Part shown: in pieces, positions 25,513 to 38,199 of the stretch | Layout of the letters: the number at the start of each line of letters is the position of its first letter | Position numbering within the stretch: position 1 is the stretch's first letter | NCBI GenBank assembly: GCA_000711775.1 | Contig: ARYC01017081.1 | Location: 222,224-286,223 of the forward strand | Length of the DNA: 64,000 bases | Origin: Oxytricha trifallax | Lineage: Eukaryota; Ciliophora; Spirotrichea; Sporadotrichida; Oxytrichidae | Direction: 5' to 3' | The notes under the pieces: generated by a model | Seen by the model: the letters and a program-made list of their open reading frames with translations, nothing else | The model's database searches: none | What the model was told of the DNA's origin: nothing | Position numbers and translations under genes: made by a program

Positions 25513-28500
25513 ATGTAGTCATAGTAGCAATAGAATGCCAAAAATGGGGTCAATGGGGAGGTTAAAAGGCAGACTTTCCAGAACATTCACCCCACTTTGT
25601 TCCCAGATTCACAGCAGCAATATTTCAAGCAATCTATGTCATTTGGGGAGGAAGACTTGCAATTGCAGTAGTAGGAGCAATAGAAGTAGGCTTAACAGTT
25701 TAAACAATCATAGCAGACATTATAAAACCCTCCATAAAAATCATAGTAAAATCAGTAAAATCGATAAAATTAGTAGTTAAAAACAAGGTAGTATTGGTAC
25801 CACAAATGTATAATAATAATAAACATATATTACAAATATTTATTAATAAAATGGCAAGTCAACTAATCAGAAAGAGCAGAATTGGACTGAAATGCCATCT
25901 CCTCCGCCTAAAATTAACATGAAATAAAATATTGAAGTGGGTGCTTTAAGTGGCGCTTAATCACAAGTTTAACAATAAAATAAAAAAGACATTTCTCCTA
26001 TATTATAATTAAAAATCTTTTTAACCCAAAAATAAAATAATGTTTCAATGATAACATTTTAATTGCTCCATAATTTTTTATTTAAATATATGTCTCTAAA
26101 AGAAACTTCAAATAACGTGGGAGGCAACACTAAAAATAAAACTGAAGCCCTTCCTCCACGGGGTATGAATCTTGAAGCAATAAAACAAAAGAGTCTAGAT
26201 ATTCAACCCTCAGCTGTCCTGTAACACCACAATAGAACTAGAGACTAGGGTGGCACACTCAAAATAACGACAAATGGTAAATTGATGCACTTATTGTTCC
26301 GAATTTCAAATTTCAATATCTTTAAATTTAGTTACCTATAAACTTTAAATTTAGAATCGGGGATAGCCGAAGATAAATTGATTGTGGACTCTAATAATGG
26401 AGACAGAAATCTGTTATTTTTAATTTAAAACTTTAAATAATTACCACTTAATATTTAATGTAAAATCGATTGTTAAGCACAATCGGGAGAGTGCGTGGTA
26501 ATGAGGAAAACATGGATTCTAGCGTTACGAAGTTAAAGACTATCTCAAGACTTGGCACACTCTTTGGTCAATCCATACTAACACTCACTATCATTTTTAT
26601 ACATTTAAATATAGGCAATCCGAAATATTTTAACATAGTAAATATAGTTCAAGATATTAAAAAAAAGGGTTAATTATTAGAAAATATATTTAAATTTTTA
26701 AGTCAGATCAGCTGAGAAACTTAAAAATATGGAGGTAGTATTGAAATATGATCCATATGTAGAGGTGGAATTTGGAGGTTATAAGTATAAGACTGCGTCT
26801 ATCAATATTGCTGATTTTTTGTTAAACTTTGTCCTTAAAAATTACTGTTTATTATTTATTTCTTATTAATACAATTTCTAAAGAAGCTTGGTATTAATCA
26901 AAATATAAATTATCTATGTATAATAACAACTTGAATCCAATTTGGAATTAGAAACTTACTTTCATTCTCGATGACACTGTAAGAACAATAAACCTCTTTG
27001 CATATTAATATTTTATAATTATTTTATAGATAAACTTACAGACTGTAATAGTTCTCAGAGTCTACGACTAGGAGACACTCTTCAAAGACAGATTAATTGG
27101 GCAGTGTGAGATAAAAATTGAAGAATTACTCAAACACTAGAAAAATGTAAGCAAAAATTATTATTAGAATATTAACATCTACCTAAAAACTCTCCAAATC
27201 AAGTTATTATTAAGTATTTTTAAACAAAGAATTTCTTAAATATCATTATAACATTTAGACTGATATTGGACTGAAATTAAAAGAAGAGGTTAAAATAGAC
27301 GGCTAACTTATTAATTTTAAGATTACAAGTAAAATAAGTCTATTTTTAATTTCATTATATCTCAATAAAATTTAATCTATAATAATGTTAACTTAATTAT
27401 TAATTTGAATAACCTCCTGCTATGAAAGAAGTTGGAATTTTTAAAGATCATGCAGAAGGCAAAACAAAATAAATACTTTGCAAAATATATAATAAAGTCA
27501 TTTCACTCTATGTCATCTTGATATAAGAAAATATTTATATATGAATCTCGGAAATGCTTTTGAGTTATTAGAGGGGCAAGCACTCTCGGTTGAGATTACA
27601 GATGAACTACACAGTAACACTTAAACTTAGAATATTAATGCGAGTCCACCAAGAGTGTTTTTATCCATTCAGTATTTCAGTTCATTTTTCACTTAATTAG
27701 AAATTTAATCACATTTCTTAATTTTATAGTACTTTAGATTTGAAATTTAATGTGCTACAACCATAAAAGGTCTAATGAATGCAAATAATTTAATACATAA
27801 TTTCTTATATAAAATTGAATTAAATTACGAAAATAAGCTATCTCTAGTAATTCAACAGAATGACGTTGAGTAGCTTAAAAGTTTCAAAGACACTTTATTG
27901 CAATAAGTTCTGAACAAAGATACTACAATCCTGTGGATTTAGAAGTTTGGGGCTCAGTCTACTTTCTCACATATTGAAGTCTATCAGACACCCATTGACT
28001 TTGAATTTAATCAATCAAATGTAATCAATATTGGAAATCAGTAGCAGTATTGGAGAATTTATAAATAAATTTAAATATATTTATGTAATGTTAGTGAAAT
28101 TAAGATGAGTTCAGTATTTTATATATTTTATAATGATTTTTTCATATTTTAGCAATAATATGTTAGCTACGAGCCATCAATTTTGAAAACTTTCACTTAA
28201 TGTGCAAACTTAGCTGAGTTAGCTTTCACTTGAGAATACGATCAATTGATTATATAGAATGGTATTGTCTTACACTTTATAAATTAACTAAAGTTTTGAT
28301 GGATAATCTTGAATACATTTTTCATGATTATAGACATACCCTCAGGATATTTTAATATTGCTCTTAAAAGTTATCTCACAACAGTTTGAACTTCAACCAA
28401 GACAATTACGTGAGGTTGACTCTCAAGTGTAAAGTTGGCAAGGATAAAATCATAAATTTCAACAGTTAAATTTGTGATTTTAAGGAAACTTAAAACATCG

Positions 28501-28809
28501 GATTTTACAAGAAACGTTCTGAGAACAACAATAAGACAGTTGTAGGGTTCTTAAGTATTAATTTATGATATGAATTGATTGTTAGGATTTTAAATTTATT
28601 TTAATTAAATTTATACAATTAATATTTTAATAGACTTGAATGATGAGAAGCTTACGATATTAGTAGTGGGAACTCATGCCATGAGAAATAAAGGAAGTCC
28701 AGTGTACTACACATTTGAATTTTATACATAAAAAAATACATTTTTAGTTAAATTAATTGCTAAATTGATAATATCTATTTTCTTCCTAAGTCTTTCTTCT
28801 TCAACTTGA
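25513..28809 (+). CDS. C2-domain protein, multi-segment
   Basis: Probably a Ca2+/phospholipid-binding membrane-associated protein. Start ATG at 25,513, followed by a Q-rich N-terminal region (to about 25,790), a Pro/Gln block (25,855-26,050), then MSLKETSNNVGG... leading into a C2 domain. Its strands read GTLKITTNG + KLIVDSNNG (joined across an IES), KYDPYVEVEFGGYKYKT (about 26,750), PIWNQKLTFILDD (about 26,940), and QTVIVLRVYDQETLFKDR (27,040). A later block (about 28,370-28,580) with DNYVRLTLKCKVGKDK may be a second, more diverged C2-like fold. Introns include GTAAGC at 27,147. One in-frame TGA at 28,231-28,233 splits a good frame (LAFT/EYDQLI). The last block ends at TGA 28,807-28,809. Ca2+-binding Asp residues are only partly visible, so binding is not assured. 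Confidence 0.7.
26287..26382. other. IES in C2 gene, 9-bp pointer TAAATTGAT
   Basis: TAAATTGAT lies at 26,278-26,286 and 26,374-26,382. Removing one copy and the 87 bp between joins KITTNG to KLIVDSNNGDRNL, a normal C2 first-strand sequence. Confidence 0.65.
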
Positions 28810-28958
28810 ATGATCCAAATCTTAATTATTATAGTAGTAGTAAAATACTTTAGGTAATTAAAATGCAAAATAAATACTGAACGTAATTACCGGAAAGTAT
28901 AATAACTCGAAAGAACCATGGTCATTGATCAATCTCAATGCAGTTCCCTGCCCTCATT

Positions 28959-30599
28959 TCATTTGAATATGCTTTCTTGACCAATGTTTGATTTTTCTCT
29001 CTCCTCTTAGTTGTCGATTCTGCTTGGTGCATCTTTATCTTCGCCTTCAAATCTTTGGATCGAGTTTCCTAGCTTGGTTTCTTTATCCTCACAATTCTCT
29101 GATTTTGGCTTGGTTTGATCCGGGAACAGGTATTTCCCCACTGCTGTTTCTTTCTCGATTATCTCTCTGAATCTCCCTTCACATTCAAAGAGTTCTTACT
29201 CTAGTTGTCCTCTTGGAGCTTCCCTTAAGATTAATTCGTCCCATCTATCAATCTTAGGGTCATAGTAGTATGAGCTTGTCCCCGTTTCATCATCAGCTCC
29301 TTGCCAGATTAACTCACTCTTCCTCTCCATTTCTCTAATTGTCTCCTCCTCGCTAATGGCTTTCCTAGATCTGCCGATCTCCATTTTAGTGAATCCAACC
29401 TCCACATTAAACATGAGGTAGTATCTCTACATGCTCACCCAATCTTTGGCAAAAATCTGAAACACTGGTTGTCCATCCAATTCTAAGGCCAGGTGGTTTA
29501 TAATCAGTTTAGCCAGGACACCGCAGTCTTCTGGATCTCTTACTTGATTCGTTTCCATCATGCTCACAAGTTTGCTGACTTTGAAGTCATTTCCAACTAT
29601 CCCAGTTGCAAGTTCACTCAATTGGGCAATATGTTTTTGCAATACTGCATAGCTCCCTACATCTCTTCTCGTATCATAGATTTCTATGGTTCCTGATTTC
29701 CTCTCCACCTTCAGTACTACCCAGTTATGGCAATGTTTTACACTACTTTGGCAACTTGTCGGTATTATTACTCCCGTGATATCATCAGTTTCTCTCCAAA
29801 ACTTACCGTTCTCTAATTTCCAATTAAATTCCCCAATGCATTTCTCCAGCCTAAGTATCCCGTTGCCATTCAGGACCACTGGTGGCAGTGTCAAATACTT
29901 TACCTTCTGCTCATTGATTTGCACCTCTTCAATTTGTCTGGTGATCGTCTCCAAGGTTTCTTCTGATACGTGGTTCCCTGGTATTAGGTCAAAATGTTCC
30001 CATTGTTGGTTTATCTCTCTCTCGTGCTCAACCTGGAGTTTCGACCAAAGATCCTCTTCTCTAGCTCCTCTTTTCCTTGCAGCCTATCTCTCCTCATACC
30101 TCCTTACTAGTGCTTTTTCAAGCTTTAACCTTGTGCTCGGGCAGCAGACAATTGTTGTCATTCTTGTCACCATCGGAGTCCACCCTTTCTTAGCATAGAT
30201 GATTTTATCGAAGCCTCTGCACTTGACCTCTGTCAAGTCGATGATTTTCTTGAATTTCATCTGATCTCCTTGAATACACGTTGATCCGTCCTCGTGCTTG
30301 TCGAATTCGACTCTCTGAGCCTTGGGTTCGTCTAGTTTCTTGCTTAGATTTGATTTTCCAATCTTCAGCTTGCTCTTAAAACCCATCTGCTTGTTCAAAG
30401 GGACTTCTCTGCTCTTTTCATCTCTAAGTCCAAGTACTTCTTAATATTTGCTCCTGTCTCTGTGTTCAAATCGCACTTCTTGCACCTTCTCCCAAAACTC
30501 TCTCTTCTTGTTATACTGATCTCGTTGCCTCATCTACCTTTCCTTCCCTTCCTCACTGCTCCAGTTTCTCTGATATCTACTGAAATTTGATCTTTCCAT
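28959..30599 (-). CDS. LINE-linked ORF with Ulp1/C48-like cysteine protease domain
   Basis: An intact 546-codon frame (TAG/TAA as Gln), start ATG 30,599, stop TGA 28,961-28,959. The N-terminal third is Lys/Arg/Glu-rich. The middle (about 29,780-29,430) has the order of Ulp1/SENP-type proteases: KHCHNWVVLKV (His), EIYDTRRD (Asp about 15 residues later), and EDCGVLAKLI (Cys), with a Gln a few residues before the Cys (ETNQVRD). The C-terminus is charged with a short Tyr-rich stretch. Ulp1 folds cleave SUMO-like tails. Related cysteine proteases are known in some LINEs (NeSL) and in plant Mutator elements, but there usually within another ORF. A role in processing element proteins or countering host SUMO is inference. 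Confidence 0.7.
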
Positions 30600-30755
30600 A
30601 GTTTCTTTGTTTCTTTAATTTACCAATTGGTTTTCTTTTTAATTTATTAATTAATTATAACTTTCTGATTCTCTCTTATTATATACTTCTTGGTATTCTT
30701 GCATTTAGATATTTATAATGCTTGTCAAATCATATTCAATGCTTTTTCATCAAAG

Positions 30756-33700
30756 TCAGCTCCTTGTTTATTGACATAAGTCATTCTAAATAGCTTCTTA
30801 ATGGGTTAATAGTACTCCCGTAATTCCAATTTCCTAATCCTCTGATCTAACCATATCATATTAGTTATGATTTCTATTTATTTATGACTTTTCTAGGTCA
30901 AATAGTCTATTCTCCTTTAAAAGTTTTGAGAATCTTGTTGGGTCTCCTGCTTGATTCAGCAGCTCACATCTCCTCATATGATTTGCGTCTACTAAGACCT
31001 TATACACACTGAAGTAATGGCTCATGCCGTAATTCACTATCGTTTTCCCTTGTGTTATTGCCATCATCGTGTCCATTACATTCTTTGTTAAAAATATTTT
31101 CTTTCTTTTCTGTAATTCACCACATTTTTGTTTTATTTCGTCTTTTACTTTCTTCGGCCTAAGGAACTATTCAATGTTCCAATTGATTTTCTTTAAGTTT
31201 TTTTGAACTAAATCTCTTATTATTTCACTAGTGTTAGGTTCCTTCAATTGAGTTACATTCCTTAGTATTTTGTTCAGAATGTCCCTCGGCGTTTTGAATG
31301 CTATTCTCTTTAGTTGCAGTTCTATTTTCTCTATTTTCTCAATTTTCACAAATTATGCCGCTACTAAAGGGGTATATTTGTAGATCATTAGAGACCTAAT
31401 TTAAGCCATCATAATTGTATCATTCACAGTACTATTGCTTGACTTTGTTAGTCTCTGGTAAAATTCTGTCTGTTTTTTAATGACATTCCATGTGTTTTTT
31501 AAGAGGTTTTGTGTGTTTAAGCAAATGTTGAGTCCCAGATATTTTGTTTCCTGGACTTTTTAGATTCCTTCTATCTGAAATACTCTCTCAAACCCTTTCG
31601 CATCACTTAGGAACACTGCCTTTTTTGTGTTCAATTTCAGGTTGTGTGATTTCTCGATCTCCCTGAAACACTCGACTACTCTTTTGAATTATTGAGGGTC
31701 CTTGACATTCACCAATAAATCATCTGCGAAGGCTATTAATTTACCCTATTTTATCAGTGACTTTAGCTCTTATCATGAATATAGTGCATCTTGTAGATAC
31801 ATATTAAATAGCATGGGTGATAATCTACTTCCTTGAGCCACCCCTTGCTACGTGATTATCTCCTCTTCTTCATACTTAATCTTGTTCCCTTTGTACAAAG
31901 ATTCAATTAGGTTGACTATTTCTGCGTCTTGTTAGTTCACTACTCTTTCTCTAAAGATTTATTGTAGTTTGTTTTTCCAGACCGAGTCATATGCCTTTTA
32001 AAGATCCACTAACAGGTAAGATTTCCTCTGTTTACTCTTCCTTCTGGATTGCTTTATGTGTTCTAACAACCTAATTAGATTAACATGTGTGCTTTTATTT
32101 TCTTTAAACCCGTTCTAATAATTTCCCGTTTTTAAAAGCTCACTGTTTCCTTAATTGATTTTGTTCATTATAACTTTCTCTACTATTTTGCTCAAGTGGG
32201 AATTGATCACTATGGGTCTAGTGTTGTTGACTTCCGGATAAAGATCATTCTGGTCTTTGCATAATAGTATCAGTCTTCCCTCCTTGATATAATCAGGTAT
32301 TTATACCTAATTTAGCCACTCTGCTATTTTTCTACCTAATGTCTTTGTCATCTTTTCTGATTTCAGTAGCATCTTTCCATCGAATCCGTCTGGACCTATA
32401 GCTTTATCGAAGTTACATTCTTTTATACTTTTTTCAACTTCCTATTCTTCACAAAATTTGCCCTTCTACTGCTCATCAATCATTATTGCATCTAATTTAC
32501 TTGTTTCCTAGCTCTTAGGTCCTCTTTTATCTCTGAATAGTTAGGTGTAGTACTCTACTATTTTTCTTTTTGTTTCCTCTCCTGGTTCCAGCCTTTCCTA
32601 GTTAATTGTAATTCCCTTGATTGGCTGTGCTTGCTTTTGGCTTTTTGTTAGTCACTTTACCAAGTAGAAGAATCCTTTTAGATCGTTCCTGTCTCCAGGC
32701 ACTGTTCTAAGTCCATTATCGCCTCTCTCCATTTAACCTTTGCGTCTTGAAACGCATTGTCTGTTTTATTTCCATTACTTTTCACAAACCACTCGGGTGG
32801 TCGTTGATACCAATTTTTCCCTTTAGTTTACTTTCCTATCTTGTCCATGAAACAATGTTGAATTGGTGTGTCCAAGTCTTTTAATGTTAGCTCTCTCCCT
32901 TCCTCTATAAATGTCTTCCAGCATTGTTTTCTTATGTCCGATATTCTTATTGTTCTCTCCTTATCGGCCAGCCTGTAGTCCTCATGATATTTGATTCTGA
33001 GTCTGACTTATAACAATTTGTGGTCGGTTTACCTCAGTTAGCTCGTTTCCCAGCTTAATGTTTCTACATTCGATAATATCTGGTCTAGTTAGTTGCATCT
33101 TGTATGAGTTTCCACTCCCTCTGGAATGGATTCTTTTAGACCTTCTTTGTTCAATCTTTTTCCAAGTTCCTTTATGTGAAAGTTAAAATCACCCATGACT
33201 ATAATTCTCTGTTTTTGGCACTTCTGTTTCAGAGATTTTATTATGTAAATTAATCGATTTTGTAGTTCCTTAACTTTCCATTCCAGTATGGGGGAATGTA
33301 CGTCGTGATAACGTGTAGTGGGAAGCCTCCTACATTCAGTATCGTCCATGTTACAAATTACTTTAAAGTTTTAATCGTTTTCATTTCGTATTTTCCACTA
33401 TTTAGTGCTAGTACTCCCCCGTTCCTGGCAAGCTGAGTTTGTGCAATGTCTTTGCTATTGATTCCTATCAATCTTTGGAGTCTAGTCTCTACTAATCCTA
33501 CATAGTCAGGATTCTTGCCTTCTATTTCCTTCATCAATTAATCTTGCTTCAGTTTAGAGTTCAGTCCTCTTACATTTTAAAGGCAGATTTTGAATTCTAT
33601 TGTCTTTGCATTTAGTTTCCTTTTATTATTGATAATCTATTCCCTCCTTCTTGATCTTTATTTCTCCGCAAATCTCTCATTCCTTCTTACCCATCCTTCA

Positions 33701-33957
33701 GCTTCTCTTACTGGTTAATAAAATTCGAGCTGTCGGCTATTGTCAGTCCTGACCGAAAATTTGTCTATGTTTTTGAAGTTGTTATATTCTAACTAAACAT
33801 TTTGGTGATGGAATGTCTAATTTTAGGAGTTTGGTTTTGAATTTTCAAAGCATTTTTCCAATATTTGTTGAGAACTTCTTTTCTCTGATTTCTCTTACTC
33901 TTCGTTGTATACTGGCAATCTTCTTCGTTCATTGGTTGATTACTTTCCTGGCTCCAT
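30756..33957 (-). CDS. LINE ORF: APE endonuclease and reverse transcriptase (frameshifted)
   Basis: Makes and primes cDNA at a nicked target. Start ATG at 33,957. After a charged N-terminus, the apurinic-type endonuclease begins at KICLQNVRGLNS (about 33,610), continues DYVGLVETRLQ, and after a frameshift near 33,290 reads RIIVMGDFNFH with the GDFN motif, then LDQILSN. A second shift lies near 32,690. The RT part includes QGVAQGSRLSPMLFNMYL (about 31,840) and the catalytic IAFADDLLVN (about 31,730). The C-terminal part includes MMAITQGKTIVNYGM and ends at TGA 30,758-30,756. Both shifts could be single-base assembly errors or true decay. No zinc knuckle was recognised. Confidence 0.75.
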
Positions 33958-34010
33958 TTTCCAAGCCTTTTATTTACCTATTGGTTTTCTTTTTAATTTA
34001 TTAATTTAAT

Positions 34011-34620
34011 TCCTTAATTATTATATACTAAATTTTTATTAAATATCTCTAAATTCAAATAAAATATCGATTATTTTATCATATTTTATTGTGAAACAAA
34101 AAATTTAATTATTTTGAGATAAGTATGGAAAAGTACAAAGAACCAATAAATTCTCAATTACTAGAATTGGATGGTTGGATACTCTCTATAATAACGACTT
34201 ATGATTAATTTCATTTCTTGTAATAGGAAATTATTTCATAATAAAATTTTAACTTTAATTTCTTGATTATTATCATAAATTTATCGTGAAATATTTTTAT
34301 AATAATTATAGAAATATAACATACAAATATATATAAATTGTTTTTAGGGGCTGCGTTACATGTTATAAATAGAGTATTCAAAAAAAAATTGAAATTTATT
34401 TTTTAAATAGCATATTGAAAAATCATGAAACAGACAAACAATCAATATAATTATAAAGATGAGTTATATTTTGAATTAATTGTAAAAATATTATAACTTT
34501 TGATTTATTAATAAAAACATTGATATTTTTTTATAAATGAGTTAATAAATTTCATTTTTTTAAATTATTTTTAAATATATTATAATAAATATACATGAAT
34601 TAAAATTAATCTAATAAATT
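34011..34620. other. AT-rich spacer
   Basis: Very AT-rich, no coding frame or repeat recognised. Confidence 0.4.
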
Positions 34621-34629
34621 TTTGAATAG

Positions 34630-34860
34630 TAACCTAATTAAGGTCTTATCCACACATTCTGGTTCAGGAAGCTAGTTATGGGACCTTAGGAATCTTTTTA
34701 AATTTAGCGCTAATTCTATATGGATTTTTGTCATCCAGATTTTATGTCTATGTGGATCAGGGAAGTAGACTGCTTTGTACTGGATAAGATAAATTTTCAT
34801 TCGTCATGAAAGTCAAGGATTGTACCTTTAAAGGAGAATATACAAGATGTAAAATTCTAA
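34630..34860 (-). CDS. coding fragment of unknown gene
   Basis: A minus-strand block reads YKAVYFPDPHRHKIWMTK then a helix (IHIELALNLKRFLRSH) and a polar end. It is open only with Q code and GC-richer than its flanks. No ATG or stop was assigned. It may be an MDS/exon of the gene at 35,155-35,568, but no join was found. Confidence 0.4.
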
Positions 34861-35154
34861 TGAATATTATTAGTATTAATTTAAGTAGTATGAACTTATT
34901 GGTCTGAGTAAAATTTGAATAATAAAAATTTGACTATCCTGTGTATTATTTGAAATTCTTTTCAAATTTTCATATATATTCTGAAAATAAGAATTTATTC
35001 TTTATACATAGTGACACATATAAATATAATTTTCCTGCTATTCATAATAATAAATAAAATTATAATGGTTAAGGTAAAATCAAGTTTTTTATTATATAAT
35101 GTAAGTGCAGAAATGTGAGATAAATTTCCATATTGATCTCTTTGGTATAACTTG

Positions 35155-35568
35155 TCATTCTAAAAAACTGTCCTTTAGCAAGTCAAACCAATTCATGCAC
35201 TGGATTTTTCGAACAGGATGCTGCTCTTCAGAATTTCGATAGATAGAATTTGACATATGGTATATCTATGGCTGTAGCATTGGTATCATTAGGCTTAAGT
35301 TTTTGATTTAAACATCCTTGCAACGGTGGATAACAAACACCCAATCTTTCAATTGCAGAGTGAAATGTCTAGAACAAGCATTTTTCAGAAATTGAATGTA
35401 TTCTCCAATTTTGTGAACAGTCGTTTTTATGAATATTAGCTCCTCATTAGATTTGAATAACATTAATGCGGAGTTCTTCATCCACAGGCAGTGTTCATGG
35501 ACTTGCTTTATATTATAATTTATCATTTTCACAAATTTAATTGTCTTACTTAAAATGAGAAGTTTCAT
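35155..35568 (-). CDS. hypothetical 137-aa protein, partly duplicated in inverted orientation
   Basis: Intact frame with Q code from ATG 35,568 to TGA 35,157-35,155. Contains VHEHCLWMKNSALMLF, a Phe/Val-rich middle (LQLKDWVFVIHRCKD) and a C-terminus MNWFDLLKDSFLE. No family was recognised and no signal peptide is clear. The 5' two thirds lie inside the left arm of the inverted repeat at 35,279-36,042, so a near-identical protein is also encoded on the plus strand. The C-terminal about 40 residues are unique to this copy. Confidence 0.5.
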
Positions 35569-36042
35569 TTAAAATAATTTCTTAGTCTCTTAAGCTTTAA
35601 AATAGTAACATTCCGGATTTCAGTCTAATTATTTATGAGTTTTTCGCATTTCTTTTTCATTTTTTAGTATGGGAAAATTTCATGACCGACTGGTGAAAAT
35701 ATCCCACATTAGAAAAGAGTGTAATTTTAAAATTTTAAAATTTGCATTTTCTAATATATTATCATTTTTAAGTAAGACAATTAAATTTGTGAAAATGATA
35801 AATTATAATATAAAGCAAGTCCATGAACACTGCCTGTGGATGAAGAACTCCGCATTAATGTTATTTAAATCTAATGAGGAGCTAATATTCATAAATACGA
35901 CTGTTCACAAAATTGGAGAATACATTCAATTTCTGAGAAATGTTTGTTCTAGACATTTCACTCTGCAATTGAAAGATTGGGTGTTTGTTATCCACCGTTG
36001 CAAGGATGTTTAAATCAAAAACTTAAGCCTAATGATACCAAT
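35279..36042. repeat. inverted duplication of a gene segment (280-bp arms)
   Basis: Arms 35,279-35,558 and 35,762-36,042 are inverted copies with a few substitutions that mostly keep the protein (KTTV/NTTV, KNACS/RNVCS). The 203-bp loop is AT-rich. Unlike the other fold-back elements, the arms themselves are coding. This could be an inverted MDS copy or a partial gene duplication. Confidence 0.8.
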
Positions 36043-36118
36043 ATTGCATTCGAATAAAGTCAGCAAAATATTTATCCACTTTTTAGAAATCTTTACATCC
36101 TAAATCATTTTTAGTTGA
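35669..36118 (+). CDS. inverted paralogous copy of the 137-aa gene
   Basis: Plus-strand frame, ATG 35,669 to TGA 36,116-36,118 (149 aa). Residues from about 32 to 120 match the minus-strand gene; the first about 30 residues (MGKFHDRLVKISHIRKE...) and the last about 25 differ. No in-frame TGA. It may be a fusion created by the inverted duplication. Confidence 0.4.
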
Positions 36119-36299
36119 TTTTCGCACCAACAAACCAATTCTTATAGATCATAATTATCACTTATTTTGCTTAGATAGAACCACGGACTAGTTATTTAAA
36201 AATATCAGTGAAGATCAAAATTAAATAAATTAGAATATTATCTTTTTATTGCATACAACTTAAAATAACGTTTGTTACTTTGGTAATTTTGTTATTTCT

Positions 36300-38190
36300 A
36301 TGCTTTTGCATCTTTTCATCATCAATTCTAATTATTTTGGTTCAACCTTTTTTTATGATGGGAATTTATAGATGTCCTGCATCAGCTTATTGAAGTTTGC
36401 TTTAGGAATTGTATTTTTAAATTTCATAAGGAAGTCTAGCTGAATCTTTGGGGAGTTTAGAATAAACTGTGAAAGAATTTTGAAATGCTATTACTCATAT
36501 GATTGCTAATTCTGCTTTATTGGCTATTGAACCTTATTATCAATAGTGTTTAATCTTACTGGATGCCTTTGTTTATGAACCCTATTTCACAATTTTTAAA
36601 TAAAATTTCTTGTATAATCTAAGCTTTGATAACTGTACTTCCAGATATGCTCAATTCAAATCTATCTTTACTTCATTCAAATAACATTCTTAAACATCCT
36701 TTAGATAATCCTTCATATTCTTTTATGTCCTCACGGTAATATTTTATTGTAGGAAGCTTTTTTAATTTTTCAAATCATGCTTGATATTCATTTATTTTCT
36801 TAACGAAGTCATACTCCGCTTGGATCTAATTAGATGCGAGTCACGCTCAGTAAACTGTCGCTTCAAAAGAACTTCATCTTCAACTCTGCCTTTAATTCCC
36901 TGACCTTCTCTGACCGCTTCCTCAAAGCATTTTAAATAATAAAAGCTACTATCCTAGGTTTTGAGTCGGTCTGCTGTATTTTAACTATTATAATTTTTTT
37001 CTTCACAAGACAATGTTTATCTTTTAAAGAGAGATATCTAACGGATACTTGAATCTGTTTTTTGCGATAGCATTTTTCTCTTTATTTCTGCTACTTCTTG
37101 GTTCTCGTTGTCTACCTTATACTGTTCTTTGTGAATACCACTCAAAGTTAGCTCCCATTATTTATTAAAAGCTTCCTTCATGTTTCTGGTGGATTTTCAA
37201 CCATTAGTTCAACAATTTGTCGCTGCTCATCGCCATAAGCAGCAAGTCTACCTTTTCCTTGTCATTTAAAATGTCAATAGGATCAACCTCAGCAGAGTCC
37301 ATAATGTACCATTTTGTATCAACTTTAATGAAGGCTTCGTAATGCAACTCACTTTCATAAAAATCCCACTATTCATGTTGTAGTCTGCCTATGTTTTTAT
37401 TTGGAAATGAGCTCTATTTAAGTTAAGTAACTGTGTGCTTATATAATCATTTTGAATAATATGCCATCAGATCTAATAATAAACAATTTATGGATAAGAA
37501 AGAATGTGAGTTATCTAAGGACTGTGCCGATCTCTTGTATCGTAGTTATAAAGTATTTTCCTGAAGTTTTTAAAATCAACTCTATATTCCCAAAGAAATT
37601 CTTACTTTATAGTCATAGTCAGATGGCATCTTGATTAATAAAGGTTCACAACATTTTAACTGAATCAAACAGAGGACCCTCCACATAGACGTTAGTAGCA
37701 TAGATCATGCATGCAAAAGACGCTTGCTAACTTCCCCACAATGCCTTTATGCTTACCTGAAGAGCTTGTTTAAAGGGAGCTGTTTAACATTCTGGTAGAC
37801 TAATTGATCCTTCATCTCCACAAACTCTCATGAATAATCAATGTTTTCATCTTTATTGTACACAACATATATGCACTACTTTATATATATAATAGCAGAA
37901 TTTAATTTTCCTTATAACTTTTCATCCTCTCAATTGCATCAAGATCGCTTTCTTTTTCAGAATTAATGTAATTTCAATTGAATCTCCTAAATTATACTCT
38001 GATCTATGAACTCCTCATTTCTTCAGAGCAAAAATTTCTGCTTCCCATCAATGTTTTAATTTTTTTAATTAAATTTTGTGCTAATCAACTCATCAACTTC
38101 GTCATACTCTTTATCAAGTTTAAGATCATGCCTATCTTGGGCATCTCAGTTAATTCTAGATCCCAAGCCGTTTGATATATCTCTTTAGAT
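36300..38190 (-). CDS. hypothetical protein, multi-block
   Basis: Several minus-strand blocks read well with Q code but shift frame between them. One (38,150-38,030) has an acidic stretch LDKEYDEVDELISTKF. Another (about 37,850-37,660) carries ENIDYS/EFVEMKDQLVYQN with an in-frame TGA between S and E, then ASFACMIYATNVYVEGPLF. A third (37,420-37,030) has ELHYEAFIKVDTKWYIMDS and EKVDLLLMAMSSDKLLN. A Lys/Glu-rich coiled-coil tail runs to about 36,640. No family was recognised. Short introns and IESs probably join them; I did not resolve pointers. Confidence 0.45.
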
Positions 38191-38199
38191 TCATGCAAA

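Larger units (their letters stand above)
28940..34010 (-). mobile_element. non-LTR (LINE-type) retrotransposon
   Basis: A single minus-strand unit with two successive ORFs: an APE endonuclease + reverse transcriptase frame (33,957-30,756) and a Ulp1-like protease frame (30,599-28,959). It is more GC-rich than the flanks. Each ORF is preceded by nearly the same 32-bp leader (33,975-34,006 and 30,621-30,652, one mismatch). No LTRs are seen. Exact 5' and 3' ends, poly(A) tail and target duplication were not identified. The RT frame is broken by at least two frameshifts; the protease frame is intact. Confidence 0.75.

Noticed and set aside
29493-30198. Two long plus-strand frames over the LINE protease region
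   Set aside because: Antisense to the intact Ulp1-like frame; composition and continuity favour the minus strand.
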